Below are positions 15,014 to 17,175 of a stretch of DNA of 17,175 bases, one piece after another (within the stretch, counting starts at the first letter, position 1; each line of letters opens with the position of its first letter). The position numbers and the translations under genes are program-made. Location of the stretch: positions 1 through 17,175 of the forward strand of contig JAFZMA010000015.1 of the NCBI GenBank assembly GCA_017551215.1, read 5' to 3'. The notes below the pieces were generated by a model. It saw only the letters and a program-made list of their open reading frames with translations, was not told the origin of the DNA and did not search any database. This DNA is from Bacteroidales bacterium. GTDB lineage: Bacteria > Bacteroidota > Bacteroidia > Bacteroidales > UBA932.

Positions 15014-15791
15014 TTTTCCACCTTTTAAGCACCATCTCATCCATAGTGCAGTCCTGCAGGAACTTGCCGTCTGCATAGCAATACTTGCAGTAGTCAAAGT
15101 TTATGCTTCCGTCTTCATTATGCCCGCAATCCTCGTCTTTTGTCAAAGGCATACCGCAACCCTGGCAGAACTGCGGAAGCTGGCCCGGGAGCAGATGCTT
15201 TCCCTTTTGGGGGAATGTTGCTTCATACTCAGCGAAGGCTTCAGGTTTTTCCTCAGCGACAAAATACCCTTTTGGAGGGCAGTAAGTCCCCTCTCTGCCA
15301 GCCCAGTACCCCGGAACAAGCTCCTGAGCCAGGAAGTAAGGCACAGGGCTATCTGCAGGCTCGCTGTGATAATGAATCTTTAACTTGCTGGCCAGGTCAA
15401 AACCGGCGTTCTTATAAAAGTCTATGTTTCCTTCCATGCACAGAAGGCCGATGCCGGCTTCTTTTGCCTTTTCAAGCGCATAGTTCAGCAGCTTAAGGCC
15501 GTACCCTTTGCGCTTATAGTCAGGATGTATGCTGATCGGTCCAAAGGTCCAGGCAGGGAACGGAGTTCCATCGCTGAGAATGATTTCCGCCTTGGAGAAC
15601 ATCACATGGCCGATGATGCGGCCATCTTCCTCCATAACAAAGTCAAGCTCAGGAATAAAAGCCGGATTGCTTCGGTACTCCTTCAGCACAAAGTGCTCCT
15701 GGCATCCAGGACGGTAAACATTCCAGAAGGCTTCTCTGGTCAGGACTTCAACCTCCCTCCAGTCTTGCGGTTTTTCTAATCTGATAATCAT
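14991..15791 (-). CDS. GNAT N-acetyltransferase with C-terminal zinc ribbon
   Basis: 266 residues from the ATG at 15791; a GTG two codons earlier (15797) is possible, but MIIRLEKPQDW is the usual family start. Residues 1-140 form a GNAT domain with the acetyl-CoA motif A region GPISIHPDYKRKGYGLKLL (84-102), followed by LLCMEGN..FYKNAGF (117-131). Residues 205-245 form a treble-clef/zinc-ribbon-like module of the Zn_ribbon_2 kind: CQGCGMPL (Cys209, Cys212) and DYCKYCYADG (Cys235, Cys238), ending in DCTMDEMV. GNAT enzymes of this type acetylate small amines or peptides; the substrate is unknown, and the ribbon may bind a partner or stabilise the protein. The final seven codons overlap the 3' end of the convergent exported-protein gene. 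Confidence 0.87.
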   Translation of the reverse strand: MIIRLEKPQDWREVEVLTREAFWNVYRPGCQEHFVLKEYRSNPAFIPELDFVMEEDGRIIGHVMFSKAEIILSDGTPFPAWTFGPISIHPDYKRKGYGLKLLNYALEKAKEAGIGLLCMEGNIDFYKNAGFDLASKLKIHYHSEPADSPVPYFLAQELVPGYWAGREGTYCPPKGYFVAEEKPEAFAEYEATFPQKGKHLLPGQLPQFCQGCGMPLTKDEDCGHNEDGSINFDYCKYCYADGKFLQDCTMDEMVLKRWKTIGTLNP

Positions 15792-15829
15792 TATCACTGT
15801 TTAAGTTAACATAGTGCGTGTTCAGAGTC

Positions 15830-15837
15830 CAAATGTA
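15830..15837 (-). promoter_or_regulatory. candidate Bacteroidota -7 promoter box (TACATTTG) for the GNAT gene
   Basis: Exact TAnnTTTG match on the minus strand, 38 nt before the ATG at 15791, in the divergent spacer shared with the acyltransferase. No convincing -33 element is seen. Confidence 0.38.
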
Positions 15838-15858
15838 CACAAATAGCGTGAAAGTGAC

Positions 15859-15866
15859 TATTTTTG
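15859..15866 (+). promoter_or_regulatory. candidate Bacteroidota -7 promoter box (TATTTTTG) for the acyltransferase
   Basis: Exact TAnnTTTG match 20 nt before the ATG at 15887. It lies downstream of the longer open frame's GTG (15818) and so argues that translation begins at 15887. No clear -33 element. Confidence 0.45.
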
Positions 15867-15886
15867 CAATTAGGGATAGCATTGAT

Positions 15887-16438
15887 ATGGGAATAGCTCG
15901 CTTAATATTGAAAATACTTGGTTATAAAATTACCACGGACTTCCCGGATGTACGGAAGAGCATCATGGTGTTTGCCCCGCACACTTCATACTGGGATGCA
16001 GTAATCGGCAAGCTGGTGCTGAGGGTGTTGGGTGTACATCATTATCTACTGGGCAAAAAGGAGCTGTTTAATTTTCCGATGGGCATCTTCATGCGGCTAT
16101 TCGGAGTCATACCCATTAGGGGCATGAAGGGGCATAACTCCATCTACGATGCCGTTAACCTGCTCAACAAAGAGGAGAGGATTCATCTTCTCATTTGTCC
16201 AGAGGGAGGGTTCGCACCTACAGACCGTTGGAATCCAGGCTTTTATCACATGGCACTGAAAGCGCATGTACCAATTGTAGTCGTCTATATAGACTATGGA
16301 CGGCACGAATCCGGAGTGAAAGGTGTAATAAGCGACCTTAGCGATCTGAACAAGGTTTATCAGCAACTTGCTGAAATGTACCATGGAGTGACGGCACGTC
16401 ATCCAGAATGCTTCCTGCTGCCCAAATACAAAGAATAG
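15887..16438 (+). CDS. PlsC-like 1-acyl-glycerol-phosphate acyltransferase family protein
   Basis: 183 residues from the ATG at 15887. The frame is open back to a GTG at 15818, but those 23 residues (with VKVTIFAIRDS) do not look like family sequence and would lie upstream of the TAnnTTTG box. The catalytic HX4D motif is HTSYWD (His32, Asp37). Further family blocks are GVIPIRG (73-79, acceptor-binding block) and CPEGGFAPTDRW (104-115, in place of the usual EGT). Typical PlsC enzymes put the second acyl chain on lysophosphatidate in the inner leaflet of the cytoplasmic membrane. This protein is short and lacks a long N-terminal membrane helix, as do several Bacteroidota paralogues that may act on other lipids such as aminolipids or lyso-lipids. 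hydE follows after 15 bp. Confidence 0.85.
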   Translation: MGIARLILKILGYKITTDFPDVRKSIMVFAPHTSYWDAVIGKLVLRVLGVHHYLLGKKELFNFPMGIFMRLFGVIPIRGMKGHNSIYDAVNLLNKEERIHLLICPEGGFAPTDRWNPGFYHMALKAHVPIVVVYIDYGRHESGVKGVISDLSDLNKVYQQLAEMYHGVTARHPECFLLPKYKE

Positions 16439-16440
16439 CA

Positions 16441-16448
16441 TATATTTG
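16441..16448 (+). promoter_or_regulatory. candidate -7 box (TATATTTG) just upstream of hydE
   Basis: Exact TAnnTTTG match in the 15-bp gap between the acyltransferase and hydE, with only five bases before the hydE ATG. Used as a promoter it would give a transcript with almost no leader. It may instead be chance, with hydE read through from the upstream gene. Confidence 0.25.
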
Positions 16449-16453
16449 TCGTT

Positions 16454-17175
16454 ATGAATGTTAAGGAGCTCAAACTGGACAGGGAGTCGCTGGCAGCTGC
16501 AATAGCCAGCGAGGATCCCGATTTTGATAATGAGCTCCGCGATTTGGCCTACAGAACCAAGGTCGAGACCATAGGACCAGAGGTTTATCTGAGAGGACTT
16601 ATCGAGATTTCAAACATCTGTGTAAAGAATTGCCTGTATTGCGGAATCCGACGTGATGTCCGGTGCCCGCGCTACGAACTATCTGAAGAAGAAGTACTTG
16701 CAGCCGCACGTATCGCAGCAAGCCGCCGTTTCGGATCCATTGTAATCCAAGGCGGAGAGCGTACTGACCCGGCCTTTATCAGCAAAATAACAAGGCTTAT
16801 AAAGGCAATAAAGGATATAGAACCGGCCGTTGAGGGTGATCCCCAACTCGGAATCACGCTCTCACTTGGGGAACAGAAAAAAGAGGTCTATGAGGAATGG
16901 TTCGATGCCGGTGCTCACCGATATCTTCTGCGCATAGAAGCCTCTAACCCGGATCTTTTCCACAAAATCCACCCTAACGATCCTCTGCATTCATACGACC
17001 GCAGGCTCAGGGCACTCTACGATCTCAAGGATACCGGCTACCAGGCCGGTACCGGCGCTATGATTGGACTTCCGTTCCAGACAGCTGAAGATATGGCGGA
17101 CGACCTTTTATTCTACAAGGAATTCGATGCACCGATGATTGGAATGGGGCCGTACAACCCCCATCCTGAAACTCC
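16454..17175 (+). CDS. hydE: [FeFe] hydrogenase maturase HydE (radical SAM), 3' end outside window
   Basis: The frame is open from the ATG at 16454 to the window edge, giving 240 residues of a protein normally near 350. HydE is a radical SAM enzyme that works with HydG and HydF to build the 2Fe subcluster of the [FeFe] hydrogenase H-cluster. The radical SAM cluster motif CX3CX2C is CVKNCLYC (Cys56, Cys60, Cys63), followed by GIRRD as in HydE. Other family blocks are IVIQGGE (96-102), GITLSLGE (133-140), AGAHRYLLRIEASNP (152-166, the barrel strand with the Arg-Glu pair), LKDTGYQAGTGAMIGLPFQT (191-210) and MIGMGPYNPHPET (228-240). It is distinguished from BioB by the RYLLRIEASNP and GLPFQT blocks; the PylB family is the nearest alternative. 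No hydF or hydG is visible, but they may follow. Confidence 0.93.
   Translation, partial: MNVKELKLDRESLAAAIASEDPDFDNELRDLAYRTKVETIGPEVYLRGLIEISNICVKNCLYCGIRRDVRCPRYELSEEEVLAAARIAASRRFGSIVIQGGERTDPAFISKITRLIKAIKDIEPAVEGDPQLGITLSLGEQKKEVYEEWFDAGAHRYLLRIEASNPDLFHKIHPNDPLHSYDRRLRALYDLKDTGYQAGTGAMIGLPFQTAEDMADDLLFYKEFDAPMIGMGPYNPHPET

Noticed and set aside
15818..15886. 23-residue N-terminal extension of the PlsC-like protein from a GTG
   Set aside because: A TAnnTTTG box lies inside this stretch at 15859-15866 and the residues are not family-like; ATG 15887 is preferred.
1..17175. Mobile elements, CRISPR arrays, tRNA/rRNA genes, defence or secretion islands
   Set aside because: No transposase or integrase, no regularly spaced repeats, no cloverleaf-like or rRNA sequence, and even base composition throughout.

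Overview
The window reads as a chromosomal piece of a Bacteroidota genome, most likely an anaerobic member of the order Bacteroidales. The evidence is: genes with Bacteroidales-type architecture (a NagB-like/PIG-L fusion, a CBM9-like secreted protein, a TamL-like Omp85 protein, a DUF389 protein with a long soluble tail); a repeated promoter element matching the Bacteroidota -7 consensus TAnnTTTG upstream of most transcription units; few Shine-Dalgarno sequences; and hydE, which implies an [FeFe] hydrogenase and therefore anaerobic hydrogen metabolism. By eye the base composition is moderate (near 50% G+C) and even, with no insertion sequence, phage, CRISPR, tRNA or rRNA. Genus cannot be decided from this sequence.

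Layout. (1) 2-1471 (+): 3' part of an Omp85/TamA-type outer-membrane protein, cut by the window edge. (2) 6304-1474 (-): a tight four-gene unit read right to left, rarA, kdsA, a NagB-like/PIG-L fusion and a secreted CBM9-like protein, with junctions of 19 bp, 13 bp and a 1-base overlap. (3) 6376-7725 (+): DUF389 membrane protein, divergent from rarA. (4) 7804-9865 (+): nicotinamidase-like hydrolase and rlmD, 1 bp apart. (5) 9911-13598 (+): a small Gly-rich protein with an EF-hand-type loop, then ettA and mnmE, separated by 1 and 0 bp. (6) 14067-13531 (-): CDP-alcohol phosphatidyltransferase whose 3' end runs into mnmE. (7) 14156-15013 (+): secreted carboxypeptidase-regulatory-like protein. (8) 15791-14991 (-): GNAT acetyltransferase with a C-terminal zinc ribbon. 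(9) 15887-16438 (+): PlsC-like acyltransferase. (10) 16454 to the edge (+): 5' part of hydE. There is no gene-free stretch longer than about 90 bp.

Function. Most genes are housekeeping: cell envelope (Omp85 protein, KdsA for the LPS Kdo sugar, phospholipid head-group and acyl transferases), translation and RNA modification (RlmD, EttA, MnmE), replication-fork maintenance (RarA), and one gene of hydrogenase maturation. I found no convincing unknown multi-gene system. The points most worth a second look are the loss of active-site loops in the NagB half of the fusion enzyme, the readthrough tail of the phosphatidyltransferase into antisense mnmE, the butted or overlapping 3' ends at every convergent pair, two TAnnTTTG boxes so close to start codons (kdsA, hydE) that the mRNAs could be leaderless, the histone-like tail on the hydrolase, and the small EF-hand-loop protein heading the ettA-mnmE unit.
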